A stretch of DNA of 64,000 nucleotides from an uncultured Dyadobacter sp. (GTDB taxonomy: Bacteria > Bacteroidota > Bacteroidia > Cytophagales > Spirosomataceae): NCBI RefSeq assembly GCF_946482605.1, contig NZ_CAMLSE010000003.1, forward strand, positions 380,545 to 444,544, read 5' to 3'. Positions 45,833-54,886 of this stretch are shown here, piece after piece. The notes under the pieces were generated by a model that did not search any database, was not told the origin of the DNA, and was given only the letters and a program-made list of their open reading frames with translations. A program made the translations under genes and the position numbers. Numbering within the stretch: the stretch's first letter is position 1; every line of letters begins with the position of its first letter.

Positions 45833-47527
45833 TCAGCGAAGTTCATTCGGCACGCCGGTTGGAAGGCCTTTTGACAAATCTATTTCAATTTTCCGGTCGC
45901 CGAGCTGCGTCCGGATGGTGCCCGATCCGCGCTTATTGACATAGAACTTAACATTATCCACTTTAAGATAACCCTTTTGCTTTCCTGTCACCCGGATATC
46001 GGCATTCCAGATGGCGTCATAAAAGGAGGCCGGAACGATGGTCTCCGAACCGTTCAGGATGTAATCGCCGTCGTCGGAGAAATTGACATATTCAATTTTA
46101 AAGACCGACGGCTCACCAGCCGACGCCGGCTTTTGGGTCGTGATGTCGGCATGGCCGGAAACCAGTCCAACCAGTTTCCCATCCGTGCGCTGTGCGTTGT
46201 CCAGTGGCTTTATGTCCGCCAGGTTGGTTGCCCAGTTGATGGTGGGCGTCACAATTTTAAGGGGTGACGTCGGCTTCCTCGATGGAAATGTAATCATCCG
46301 GAGACGTCCCATTTGCTCTCCTTTTTTGACCTTACGCGGATCTTTCTGCTCCCAGAAAATGCCCCGGGTGCTGCTTGGGTGCCAGGTCAGGTTACCGAAG
46401 TGGTTGTATTCGCTGAGGTTATCCGACGCTGTCGTCAGGTTTTGTCCGGTGTATCCTTCCTCAGGTAACCGCGCGCGGTCGCCATACTGGTCGGTCATGG
46501 TCAGGCCGTAATACCGCCTGGCGTCCCTGAATCCTTCGATCTCTTCGTTTCTCCATTCGGCAATCCCCGGCGCCAGGGCATTGTTGGCAACCAGCGGGCG
46601 TGGGATCAGACTGAATGCGTCCATACGGGTGGTATGCCGGTGCGTCTGGAAAATGACCCACTTTCCATCCGGAGACGGGTACACGCCTTCGTCGTAACTG
46701 AAATGCCGGGTAAACCGGCTCACCTCGCCGCTCGTCAGATCGATTTTGGCAATATCGAAGTTACCTGCTTCAAATGCGCTGATGGTGGTCAGATACCTTC
46801 CCATGCCGGCAAAACTCTTCACTTCGCCCCCGCCAAAGAAGAATGGCCGGAAATCGGGCGCGCCCGGGAGGGCCGTCTTGTCCCCGGAAATAACTTTCGT
46901 ATTGGCCAATTCGTAGCGCTCTCCCTTGGCATCCGAAACGCGCGTCAGCTCGCTCACCAGCACCAGCGCACTGGGCAATGGCCTGGCTACCAGTAGAGTG
47001 TAGGCCACGTGAACGCCATCCTGCGACATATTGCTGGCAATGCGGGCCAATGTCTTTCCACCCGGAACGGTCGGATACACCAGCGGCAGAATGCGCGCCT
47101 GCTTGCAGTCCAGCACCGACGGGCTGCATTCCAGAATGCCGGTCGGCGTATAAATGCGCTTCCCGTCCGGAAGCGGTACCGGCATTTCACCGCCGATAGG
47201 CTCCGGCAGATCGCAGGTAAGGCATTTGAAACCGCTGCCATCGTCCTTCATAATGGCCAGGTTCGACTTCTTCGCACCCGCCATGGTCACTTCCATCACC
47301 AGGTGTCGTGCATCGGGGAGATAGTTGACCAACACCGCATCGATAACACTATCGGGCAGCGGAATGGTCGACACTTTGAACGGTTCCGGCTTCGGCGGCG
47401 GCGGAAGCTTCGGCACAAGCGCGTAGTTTGTCGGCTGGCCGTGCGAATGCTGTCCATTGCTGGTCGTAGGCAAATGCAATGCGCACGCCAAAACACATAC
47501 CCACATCAGGTAAGTTAACTTTTTCAT
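45833..47527 (-). CDS. Secreted TolB-like (PD40) propeller protein, unknown function
   Basis: 564 residues. Signal peptide about 1-25 (MWVCVLACALHLPTTSNGQ). The rest contains TolB/PD40-like repeats (for example YPSPDGKWVIFQTHRH, ARIASNMSQDGVHVAYTLLV, FSDDGDYILNGSETIV) and a small cysteine group (CLTCDLPEP ... LECSPSVLDCK). No catalytic triad of prolyl oligopeptidases is seen. It is encoded between a TonB receptor and an SDR on the same strand (119 and 23 bp gaps), so it may bind or process the compound the receptor imports. I do not recognise a specific family. Confidence 0.75.
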   Translation of the reverse strand: MKKLTYLMWVCVLACALHLPTTSNGQHSHGQPTNYALVPKLPPPPKPEPFKVSTIPLPDSVIDAVLVNYLPDARHLVMEVTMAGAKKSNLAIMKDDGSGFKCLTCDLPEPIGGEMPVPLPDGKRIYTPTGILECSPSVLDCKQARILPLVYPTVPGGKTLARIASNMSQDGVHVAYTLLVARPLPSALVLVSELTRVSDAKGERYELANTKVISGDKTALPGAPDFRPFFFGGGEVKSFAGMGRYLTTISAFEAGNFDIAKIDLTSGEVSRFTRHFSYDEGVYPSPDGKWVIFQTHRHTTRMDAFSLIPRPLVANNALAPGIAEWRNEEIEGFRDARRYYGLTMTDQYGDRARLPEEGYTGQNLTTASDNLSEYNHFGNLTWHPSSTRGIFWEQKDPRKVKKGEQMGRLRMITFPSRKPTSPLKIVTPTINWATNLADIKPLDNAQRTDGKLVGLVSGHADITTQKPASAGEPSVFKIEYVNFSDDGDYILNGSETIVPASFYDAIWNADIRVTGKQKGYLKVDNVKFYVNKRGSGTIRTQLGDRKIEIDLSKGLPTGVPNELR

Positions 47528-47646
47528 TGAGAAACAATTGGTTTAATGAATAATGTGATTAGTAGAAAAGCAGATCATCAAACGGCCGTCTGCTTCGGTC
47601 GGCCTGAATGGCAAATGGCATGGTGTTGGTGTGCAGGTCCCGTCGC

Positions 47647-50535
47647 TCAGAACGTGTACGTGGCAGTCAGAAAATAGGATCGTGGCGGCAGGCTAAGCGT
47701 AAAAAACACCGCGTTGGGATTGCCTTCCAGTTGAGCGCTGGTAAAGCCCTGTGTGTTCAGTGATGCCGGAAACCCGCCCGGTGCCGACCAGCCCATGATG
47801 CCATTCTGGTTAAATACATTATTGATATTAGCCTGCAATTGGAATTTGCGTGAAACATTGTAACCCAGATTGAGATTGGTCTGGTCAAAACCCGGCAGAT
47901 AAAATACGTTGGCGACATTACCGGCCCGGCGGCCTATGTAAGACCAGTCAACCGAGCCGTACAACTTACCCGACGTGTAGCTTGGTGAAACGCGCAGGAT
48001 GGTGCGGGGTGCAAAATCGGTTTCGTTGCCTGAGTAGCTCTGAACCTTATCATCCGTCTTCCCATTGCCGTTCAGCACCCAGGTGTTGAAGTCCACGGCA
48101 GTCGATTTCTGGAATGTGGCCACCGCGCGAACGCTCAGTTCTTTGGTAATGCCATAGGTCCCCTCCATTTCCACCCCGCTGGTTTTGAACTTGTTGTACA
48201 GCACTGCCGTGGCGTAAACAGACGTCACATCGGCCGACTCCTGCCCCAATGCCTGCTGCGGTACGTTGCCCAGCACACTGTAAAATGGCGTCACGAAAAG
48301 CGAAAACCGGTCCTTTTTGGCTTTGAAACCCGCTTCATACTGCTGTGTACCTTGCGCAATCGGGTTCAGGTAATCGGCATTATTGGAAGCATTCACATTC
48401 AGGTAAATCCCCAGATCGGGCGCTTTGCGGCCACGCGAATACCGTGCATACACGGCCAGATGCTCACTAAGCTTGTAGTTCAGCCCTGCCGAATAGGATG
48501 TCGTTTTGACCGTTTTGTCGTAAGGCAGGATGGCGGTAACGGCCCCGCCCATGTTGTCGTACAAGGTCAGCGGATCCTTATCGGTACCACCGTCGGCAGA
48601 TGTCGTCGCACTGGCGATCTGATTGCTACCGCTCACCTTTATACGTTCAAAGCGAATTCCCCAGTCGAGGTTCAGTGCAGGTGTGATCTCCCAGTTATGT
48701 CCGAAGAAGCCTGCCAACTGATTTTGTGTAAGATCGAAGATGTTGGTGGCTACGCTCCGGCCCGAACCGCCCGTGATGCCGTCCGGATTGGTGACCTGGT
48801 ATGTCTTCCCCTGCATATCGGTGTACACAATGGCCGCGGGCTGCGGGCGCGGGCTCAGCATCAGCCCGTACATACTTCCGACGCCATTCGGATTGAGCCT
48901 CTTCACGGCAGTATGCGCATAATACAAGCCTCCTGTAAAACTCATGTGGCTGAGCCGCTTCGTCAGCGTCAGCTGGTCGATGGTTTCCTTTACCCGGTTA
49001 TCGAACACGATCAATGGATTGAAAAGCAGCGAGTTCTTTTGGATTTCACCACCGGGCAGGTTGCTGTTATTGACCGTAAATTTAAGTCCGGCGGGTGCCC
49101 CATTCACGAAATTAATGCCCTGGGTAACATTCGCCAGTTCGGTACCGGTTGCCAGGTCGCGGAACGAATAGGTGCCCAGCTTGCCGGCCAGGTTGTTGAC
49201 GCCGTAAAAGGTCACATTGTCGATCGCGAAGGGGTAAGGAATGGATGTGGTATTCCAAAACGAGGTTTTGTAGGAATAGCGGACCTTGTTGTCCAGTGTC
49301 CAGCCTTTTCCGAAGCTATGGTCAAAATTAAGCCCGACGGAAAGGTCTTTCGAATGGATTTTATCGCTCGAATTGTAGGTACCCCGCTCGCCCGTCTGGT
49401 TGATCGTGTAGTCGGCCGACACGGCAGGAATCAATACCGAGTTGCTTTGTTTGATACCCGGCACGAGGTGCGGATTTTTGAAATCTACCGTCGGCAACTG
49501 CTCAAACCAGGCATTGTGGTCATTCAGATATTTGGCATACAACTTCAGGGAACCGGCTTTGAAATGCTTGACCACATTGGCCTTGACCTGCCCGCCGTTG
49601 TTCATCGGATAGCCTGGATAGCGCGCGCCATTGTTTTGCCGCCAAAACCCTCCCGCATTGAAGGTCAACGTCTTGTCCCTGCTCAGCGGCCCGCCAAAGT
49701 TGACATCGGCCCGGTAGTAGGGATTTCGTCCGTTACCTTCCAACCCGAATTTCACCCTCGCCTGCGCCTCAAACGACGGCCCGCCTGTTTTGGAAACATA
49801 ATTAAAAATACCGCCTGGCGCATTGTTGCCCAGAATCGAAGCCGTCCCGCCGCGAACGGCTTCCAGCTTGCCCAATGTCAGGTCTGGACGTAAAAAATAA
49901 TCCGGGCCATAGTTTCCATAAGTCGCATTGGTGACCGGCAGCCCGTCCTCCTGCATCGAAACATAATAGTAGCCGTTGGACACATCGTTCCCGCCCACAT
50001 TCACACCGCGTGAACTGACCGTGTTGCGGATTTCACCCGTGGACGAGTTGACATACACGCCTGGCACGTTCCGGAGCAGATCGGCCGCGCTGAGCGGGGC
50101 CTGTGACTGAATGAGTCTGGCGGAGAGCACCGATATGGCCACCGAGGATTCCATCCGGCTTCGCTTGTCGAAAACACCGGTAACGATCACTTCGTCCAGA
50201 TTGGCCGCGGCTTCGGTAAGCGTCACATTGATAGTCGTTTGAGAGCCTACCAGGACTTCCTTCGCAACGAAACCGATAAAACTGAACGTCAGGCTCGATG
50301 CCGGACCGAGACCGGATAACTCATAGTTCCCGGCCCCGTCGGTTACCGTTCCCTGGGCCGAGCCCTTCACTTTTACGCTGACACCCAGCAACGCTTCGCC
50401 TTTCCCATCCACAACTTTGCCATGAACTGCTGACTGTGCTAACAATAGCTGACAACTGGCAATGGATAGGAACAAAAGTCCGAGAATCCGCCTCAACACC
50501 CTGTCGGGCCAGGAAAAATAGAGATGTCTGTTCAT
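47647..50535 (-). CDS. TonB-dependent receptor (FecA/siderophore-like barrel with CarboxypepD_reg domain)
   Basis: 962 residues from the ATG at 50535 (MNRHLYFSWPDRVLRRILG, signal peptide ending near AQSAVHG). CarboxypepD_reg-like domain about 38-115, then plug with LDEVIVTGVFDKRSRMESSV from about 118, barrel to FLTATYTF. It lacks STN and lacks a SusD partner. The YYYVSMQEDGLPV and the ASILGNNAPGG stretch resemble siderophore or small-molecule receptors more than SusC. It heads an operon with a TolB-like protein and an SDR and is divergent from a NUDIX-like regulator, which suggests a carbohydrate or other small organic ligand. Ligand not readable. Confidence 0.9.
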   Translation of the reverse strand: MNRHLYFSWPDRVLRRILGLLFLSIASCQLLLAQSAVHGKVVDGKGEALLGVSVKVKGSAQGTVTDGAGNYELSGLGPASSLTFSFIGFVAKEVLVGSQTTINVTLTEAAANLDEVIVTGVFDKRSRMESSVAISVLSARLIQSQAPLSAADLLRNVPGVYVNSSTGEIRNTVSSRGVNVGGNDVSNGYYYVSMQEDGLPVTNATYGNYGPDYFLRPDLTLGKLEAVRGGTASILGNNAPGGIFNYVSKTGGPSFEAQARVKFGLEGNGRNPYYRADVNFGGPLSRDKTLTFNAGGFWRQNNGARYPGYPMNNGGQVKANVVKHFKAGSLKLYAKYLNDHNAWFEQLPTVDFKNPHLVPGIKQSNSVLIPAVSADYTINQTGERGTYNSSDKIHSKDLSVGLNFDHSFGKGWTLDNKVRYSYKTSFWNTTSIPYPFAIDNVTFYGVNNLAGKLGTYSFRDLATGTELANVTQGINFVNGAPAGLKFTVNNSNLPGGEIQKNSLLFNPLIVFDNRVKETIDQLTLTKRLSHMSFTGGLYYAHTAVKRLNPNGVGSMYGLMLSPRPQPAAIVYTDMQGKTYQVTNPDGITGGSGRSVATNIFDLTQNQLAGFFGHNWEITPALNLDWGIRFERIKVSGSNQIASATTSADGGTDKDPLTLYDNMGGAVTAILPYDKTVKTTSYSAGLNYKLSEHLAVYARYSRGRKAPDLGIYLNVNASNNADYLNPIAQGTQQYEAGFKAKKDRFSLFVTPFYSVLGNVPQQALGQESADVTSVYATAVLYNKFKTSGVEMEGTYGITKELSVRAVATFQKSTAVDFNTWVLNGNGKTDDKVQSYSGNETDFAPRTILRVSPSYTSGKLYGSVDWSYIGRRAGNVANVFYLPGFDQTNLNLGYNVSRKFQLQANINNVFNQNGIMGWSAPGGFPASLNTQGFTSAQLEGNPNAVFFTLSLPPRSYFLTATYTF

Positions 50536-50551
50536 CTGTAAAATGTTTATG

Positions 50552-50567
50552 GTATACAAAAAGGGGG
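50552..50567 (-). promoter_or_regulatory. GTATAC-type motif just before the TonB receptor start
   Basis: Plus-strand GTATACAAAAAGGGGG, 17 bp upstream of the ATG at 50535. On the minus strand CTTTTTGTATAC matches the 42-kb motifs at most positions. Confidence 0.35.
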
Positions 50568-50639
50568 TGACCAGCGGCTGGTCAGCGGGCTGCAATTACT
50601 TCCTTATAAAATACTGGTTACAAATTGTTTAACATTTCA

Positions 50640-50657
50640 TAAGATTTGGCAATCTTA
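50640..50657. promoter_or_regulatory. Secondary palindrome in the receptor-regulator gap
   Basis: TAAGATT (50640-50646) and AATCTTA (50651-50657) with a 4-nt spacer. Its centre is 54 bp from that of the larger palindrome at 50690-50715 and it has the same spacer length, so the two may be bound together. Confidence 0.4.
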
Positions 50658-50689
50658 CATAACTCCACAAATATAGAAGAAAAATATTA

Positions 50690-50715
50690 TTATAATCTAC
50701 CAAAGTAGATTATAA
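50690..50715. promoter_or_regulatory. Perfect 26-bp palindromic operator candidate
   Basis: Arms TTATAATCTAC (50690-50700) and GTAGATTATAA (50705-50715) are exact reverse complements around CAAA. It lies between the divergent TonB receptor and the NUDIX-like regulator, 139 bp before the regulator start at 50854 and about 155 bp before the receptor start. NrtR-family regulators bind AT-rich palindromes of about this size, usually controlling the neighbouring genes. Confidence 0.65.
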
Positions 50716-50788
50716 ATTTTTTCGCCTTTTTTTCTGGTATCGGGGAATGCGTTTGGACTGCGCAAAGCGGCATTTAAGTAAAAGTCTG

Positions 50789-50796
50789 TAAGTTTG
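50789..50796 (+). promoter_or_regulatory. Candidate -7 box of the NUDIX-like regulator gene
   Basis: TAAGTTTG matches TAnnTTTG exactly, 57 bp before the ATG at 50854. No TTG/TTTG at the usual distance upstream is seen. Confidence 0.35.
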
Positions 50797-50853
50797 GCCG
50801 GCCCATACGGCATTCGTGCACGCCGGGCTACAATGCAGCGAAATCAAAGAAGA

Positions 50854-51633
50854 ATGGAAACAATAAGTGACAAAAACTACATCCAGCAGGTCTCTGTGGA
50901 ATGCGTCATTTTTGGCTATCAGGACCGGCAGCTCATGGTTCTTGTACCGAAACTCGCTTTCAAAGGTGATTTCTGGGGATTGCCCGGCGGTTTTGTGTAT
51001 CAGGACGAAGATACGGATGACGCCGCCCGGCGTATTCTGCACGCGCGGACGGGCATTAAGGATGTATACCTGGAACAGTTCCAGGTAATGGGAAAAGCCG
51101 ACCGGAACAGCCGTGCTTTTCTAGACCGGATGATTGAACTGAACAGGGACCTGTTCAACGATCCGCTGGCGGAAGGCCAAACCAGCCGAAGGGACTATGA
51201 TTGGTTTACGAGGCGCTTCATATCCATTGGTTACTATGCCCTGGTGGATATGAACCAGGTAGTTCCGCAAAAAACGGACCTCGACTCATCCATTGAATGG
51301 TACCCGATCGGCAAAATACCTGCGATGATCATGGACCACAAGCAGATCATTAAAAATGCCGTGGAAACGCTCAGGCTGACAGTGGACCAGAAACTGAACG
51401 CCTTTAACCTCCTTCCTGAAACCTTCACGATGCAGGAGATCCAGGAGCTTTACGAAGCGATTTTTGACAAACGTTTTGCGCAAAACAATTTCCCCAAGCG
51501 CATCCTGCGCCTGAACGCACTGGAGCGTCTGGAGAAAAAGTACACGGGCGCCGCCAACAAAGCGCCTTATTTATACCGTTTCGACAAGGAGCGCAATCAC
51601 CAATTGCTGGCTGACGATATTTTTGACGAATAA
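50854..51633 (+). CDS. NrtR/AraR-type transcriptional regulator with degenerate NUDIX domain
   Basis: 259 residues from the ATG at 50854 (METISDKNYIQQVSVECVIF). A NUDIX-like domain covers about 8-150 and an NrtR-type winged helix about 165-245 (FTMQEIQELYEAIFDKRF, NFPKRILRLNALERL). The NUDIX box is at 45-68: the glycines and E52 remain, but the REUXEE glutamates are replaced by I61, A64 and R65, so hydrolysis is not expected and the domain is likely a ligand sensor. In Bacteroides, the homologous family includes sugar regulators such as AraR. It is divergent from the TonB receptor operon and probably binds the palindrome at 50690. It converges with the molybdenum enzyme genes through a shared terminator. 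Confidence 0.9.
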   Translation: METISDKNYIQQVSVECVIFGYQDRQLMVLVPKLAFKGDFWGLPGGFVYQDEDTDDAARRILHARTGIKDVYLEQFQVMGKADRNSRAFLDRMIELNRDLFNDPLAEGQTSRRDYDWFTRRFISIGYYALVDMNQVVPQKTDLDSSIEWYPIGKIPAMIMDHKQIIKNAVETLRLTVDQKLNAFNLLPETFTMQEIQELYEAIFDKRFAQNNFPKRILRLNALERLEKKYTGAANKAPYLYRFDKERNHQLLADDIFDE

Positions 51634-51634
51634 A

Positions 51635-51675
51635 CAGTCATTTGTTATGTTTCAGAAAAACATAACAAATGACTG
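51635..51675. terminator. Bidirectional terminator between convergent genes
   Basis: An 18-bp perfect stem (51635-51652 with 51658-51675) and 5-nt loop fills the whole space between the regulator stop (51633) and the molybdenum enzyme stop (51684). AT-rich ends can give a U-run in both directions. Confidence 0.85.
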
Positions 51676-51683
51676 CCCCGGGG

Positions 51684-53972
51684 TCAACTGCGCAGATCGA
51701 TCGGCAGGGTGTAGATCCGTTTGCCGACCGCGGCGTAAATGGCGTTACACAATGCCGGTATGAAGGGTGGTACGGGTGGTTCGCCCACCCCTGTCGGCTT
51801 GGCATCGCTTTCCATGATGTGAACATGAATTTGCTTCGGTGACTCATTCATTCTGATGATCTCGTATTCATCAAAATTGGACTGCTCGACCTGCCCGTTC
51901 TTAAAAGTAACCGCACTTTTCAGGGCAATGCTGGAAGCAAACTGCGCACCGCCTTCAAATTGGGATTTGATCCGGTCTACGTTTACAGCCGTGCCACAAT
52001 CCACCGCATAATGTACCTCGGGGATGGTAATCTGGTTGTTCGAATCCACTAAGACCTCCACCACGCAGGCCACATACGTCAGAAAACTACGGTGCGCTGC
52101 AAAACCAAGTCCCGATCCCTTGGGCAGCTTTTTTCCCCAGCCCGATTCCTTGGCTACGCGCTGTATTACTGCTTTCATCCGGCCGATTTCCCAGGGATAA
52201 TCCTTGATATCTTCCCCATAATTCGGATAGCTACCCTTTACCATTTCCGGAGTAAATGTAATGTTGCGGTCTTCCCCCAGGAGTTCAATCGCATATGAAA
52301 CGGGGTCTTTACCAATGGCCTCGGCTACTTCGTCGAGCATGGTCCCAATGGCAAACACCTGCGGAATATTCCGCACGGATCTCAGCCAACCCACCCTCAG
52401 ATGCGATTTTGCATCATGGGTTTCAATGCGGATGGCGGGCACATTGTACGGAAAGTCCGACGCGCCCAGGCCCAGTTCACCGTCGTCAGGTTGCAGGATC
52501 GAGCTATCCTCGGTCGCTGAGATCGATGGGTAGGCGATATGGTGGTTCCATCCCGTTAATTTATTCTGACCGTCAATCGTGGCCACGATTCGCTGAACAC
52601 TGAGTGAATGCAGATAGTCGTGCTGGATGTCGTCCTCGCGGGTCCATTGTACTTTCACAGGCAAGCCGGAATCCCTGGCCAATAATGCCGCTTCAACGAT
52701 GAAGTCGGGTTTCGACTTCCTTCCGAAACCGCCGCCGATCAAAGTCACATGCATTGTTATTTTGTCCTCCGCGATCCCGAGGGCGTCCGCAACGGCCTTA
52801 ATCGCCCCCTGCGGGTTTTGGGTGCATGCCCATATCTCACAGCTGCCATTTTTGACTACGGCGAGGGCTGCTGGCGGTTCAAGGGTAGCGTGCGCCAGGT
52901 GCGGGGCGATATAGGTATGCGCGATCGTCTTTTTTGCGCCCGCCTTCACGGCATCGAAATCGCCGCGATTGCGCCTGACCGTTCCTTTTTTGCCGATCTC
53001 CGCAGTGAGCTCAGTAATTTGCTTCGCCGAATCGTACGATGCATTAGGACCTAAGTCCCATTCTATTTCCAGCAGGTCGCGGCCTTTTATCGCAGCCCAG
53101 GTATTGTCGGCAATCACGGCGACCCCGCTCAGAGGCTTACTCAATGTGGCTGGAAGCCCAGCCCCTTTAATCGTAATGACCTTCACCACCCCGGGTACAG
53201 CCAACGCCTTCTGATCGTTGACGGATTTCACAGCACCGCCTACCACCGGGCATCGCCTGATGACGGCGATCTTCATCCCCGCAACGTCCGCATCGGTGCC
53301 GAACACTGCTTTCCCGGTGACGATATCGGGCAGGTCGACGATGGGCGTGGCCTTACCGATCAAATTGAACCGGGCTCGGTCCTTCAACTTCACGTTGCCG
53401 GAAGGAGGCACCGGCAATGCACTTGCGGCATCGGCAAGTTCGCCGAAACCCAGCTTTTTGCCGGAGGCTTTATGGATCACCTGGCTGTTTTCAGTGTCAC
53501 ATTCGGAAAGCGGGACCTTCCATTTTTCGGAAGCGGCCTGTAACAGCAAATGCCTCGCAATGGCACCGGCCTCCCTCATTGGTTTGAAAAACATCCTGAC
53601 AGAAAAAGAGCCGTCGGTGTTCTGATTGCCGTATTTTTTTTCGTTTCCTTCGGCCTGCTTAATGATTACTTGCTTCCAATCGGCGCCAAGCTCATCGGCT
53701 ACGATCAGCGGGAGCGACGTCCGGATCCCCTGCCCCATTTCCGAGCGGTGCGCAACGATGATTACGGCGCCGTCGGAACCGATGCTTAGATAGGCATTGG
53801 GCGCAAATGTGGCTAGCTTTTCACCTTTACTACCGCAACCCCAGAAACTGATGCCCAGCACGATGCCTCCGGTCAATGCGCCACCGGCCTTCAGAAAATC
53901 CCTGCGCGAGGCTTTGAACACCTCTGAGGTCACCGGTCCGGACTTTTTTTGAAATGCAGATATGACTTTCAT
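51684..53972 (-). CDS. iorB: Molybdopterin-dependent dehydrogenase large subunit (isoquinoline 1-oxidoreductase beta-like)
   Basis: 762 residues from the ATG at 53972. A twin-arginine signal is present (KASRRDFLKAGGALTGGIVL), followed by a cysteine (FWGCGSK). The molybdopterin-binding aldehyde oxidase/xanthine dehydrogenase-like domain is split as in IorB (motifs GQGIRTSLPLIVADELGADW, GGGFGRKSKPDF, GVGEPPVPP near the end). This periplasmic subunit would receive electrons from its substrate and pass them to the iron-sulphur subunit encoded 16 bp upstream. Family members oxidise N-heterocycles or aldehydes; the substrate here is unknown. No cytochrome or MobA-type chaperone gene is next to it. 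Confidence 0.9.
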   Translation of the reverse strand: MKVISAFQKKSGPVTSEVFKASRRDFLKAGGALTGGIVLGISFWGCGSKGEKLATFAPNAYLSIGSDGAVIIVAHRSEMGQGIRTSLPLIVADELGADWKQVIIKQAEGNEKKYGNQNTDGSFSVRMFFKPMREAGAIARHLLLQAASEKWKVPLSECDTENSQVIHKASGKKLGFGELADAASALPVPPSGNVKLKDRARFNLIGKATPIVDLPDIVTGKAVFGTDADVAGMKIAVIRRCPVVGGAVKSVNDQKALAVPGVVKVITIKGAGLPATLSKPLSGVAVIADNTWAAIKGRDLLEIEWDLGPNASYDSAKQITELTAEIGKKGTVRRNRGDFDAVKAGAKKTIAHTYIAPHLAHATLEPPAALAVVKNGSCEIWACTQNPQGAIKAVADALGIAEDKITMHVTLIGGGFGRKSKPDFIVEAALLARDSGLPVKVQWTREDDIQHDYLHSLSVQRIVATIDGQNKLTGWNHHIAYPSISATEDSSILQPDDGELGLGASDFPYNVPAIRIETHDAKSHLRVGWLRSVRNIPQVFAIGTMLDEVAEAIGKDPVSYAIELLGEDRNITFTPEMVKGSYPNYGEDIKDYPWEIGRMKAVIQRVAKESGWGKKLPKGSGLGFAAHRSFLTYVACVVEVLVDSNNQITIPEVHYAVDCGTAVNVDRIKSQFEGGAQFASSIALKSAVTFKNGQVEQSNFDEYEIIRMNESPKQIHVHIMESDAKPTGVGEPPVPPFIPALCNAIYAAVGKRIYTLPIDLRS

Positions 53973-53988
53973 ACGTTCGGTAATGGGT

Positions 53989-54450
53989 TTATTCCTGATG
54001 GGTTGAAATGCTGACAATAGCCGCTTTGATCCGGTTATAGGTCCCGCAGCGACAGAGATTACCTTGCATGGCCTGTTCAATCTCCGTTTCGGACGGCTTT
54101 GGATTGGTTTTGAGCAAAGCCGCTGCGCTCATGATCTGGCCCGACTGGCAGTAGCCGCATTGCGGGACCACCAGCTCTGTCCACGCACGCTGAACCGGAT
54201 GATCGCCATTTTCCGACAAGCCTTCAATGGTTGTGATCCGGCCCTTGCCGACCGACGAAACCGGGAAGCTACATGAGCGGATGGGCGCACCGTCGAGATG
54301 CACGGTACACGCGCCGCACAGCCCCTTTCCGCAGCCAAACTTCGTCCCGCGCAATCCGACGACGTCGCGCAATACCCATAATAAAGGCATGTCTTCCATC
54401 GCATCCACTTCATGCGTTTGCCTGTTTACGATAATTGAATATTTTGCCAT
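53989..54450 (-). CDS. iorA: 2Fe-2S subunit of the molybdopterin dehydrogenase (isoquinoline 1-oxidoreductase alpha-like)
   Basis: 153 residues from the ATG at 54450 ([15 protein letters not shown]). The plant-type [2Fe-2S] motif is complete: C40, C45, C48 and C60 ([16 protein letters not shown]); the second, all-helical [2Fe-2S] domain has C97, C100, C132 and C134 ([13 protein letters not shown]). Length is typical. There is no signal peptide; it would be exported by piggy-back with the Tat-signal large subunit. First gene of a two-gene operon with 16-bp spacing. Confidence 0.93.
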   Translation of the reverse strand: MAKYSIIVNRQTHEVDAMEDMPLLWVLRDVVGLRGTKFGCGKGLCGACTVHLDGAPIRSCSFPVSSVGKGRITTIEGLSENGDHPVQRAWTELVVPQCGYCQSGQIMSAAALLKTNPKPSETEIEQAMQGNLCRCGTYNRIKAAIVSISTHQE

Positions 54451-54804
54451 AGTATTTATTTTCAAAAGCTTGTTGAAACAGTAACAGGGCTGGTTTCCTT
54501 ACAACCGGCAACGACATTATTCCTCCGTCTCATCGCTGCGCAAGGTAGTTTGTCCGCCAGGTACTCCGGTAAAGAAAATCAAACAAAGGATTAAGAATAT
54601 CAAACCGCTCCGGAAGCACCGTCTGATGATTGCAAAGGCTTGCTATGCCGGTTCAAGCCTCCCTCGGCCTGGCCATGTACCACTCATCCCGGGGCGGATT
54701 ATGCTGCCAACTCGTTTCACCGGTATTTTTTTCCTATGCCAAACCACGGCGCGATTCCAAGCGCATAGCCGCCTCCTGCGGTCGCCGGCAAACGCAATGT
54801 CAAA

Positions 54805-54866
54805 ATAGCTTATTACTCGGATAAGATTGCACAGGCGCCGTATGTAAATGTATAATTTCTTTGCAT
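54805..54866 (+). promoter_or_regulatory. Operator plus promoter of the GH95 gene (shared with 58885-58945)
   Basis: ATAGCTTATTA followed by GGATAA (element 54805-54828) and, 27 bp further, TTTCTTTGCAT (54856-54866), whose first eight bases match TAnnTTTG at all but one of the fixed positions. The same two elements with the same distance (51 versus 50 bp) lie in front of the araC/dehydrogenase pair. No -33 TTG is present, as expected for an activated promoter. The rest of 54451-54804 contains nothing I can support. Confidence 0.65.
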
Positions 54867-54886
54867 TGATTAATCTAAAACTATCT

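Noticed and set aside
48352..49893. 513-codon plus-strand open frame
   Set aside because: It lies wholly antisense to the TonB receptor gene, shows no domain or signal, and long shadow frames are expected opposite GC-rich barrel genes.
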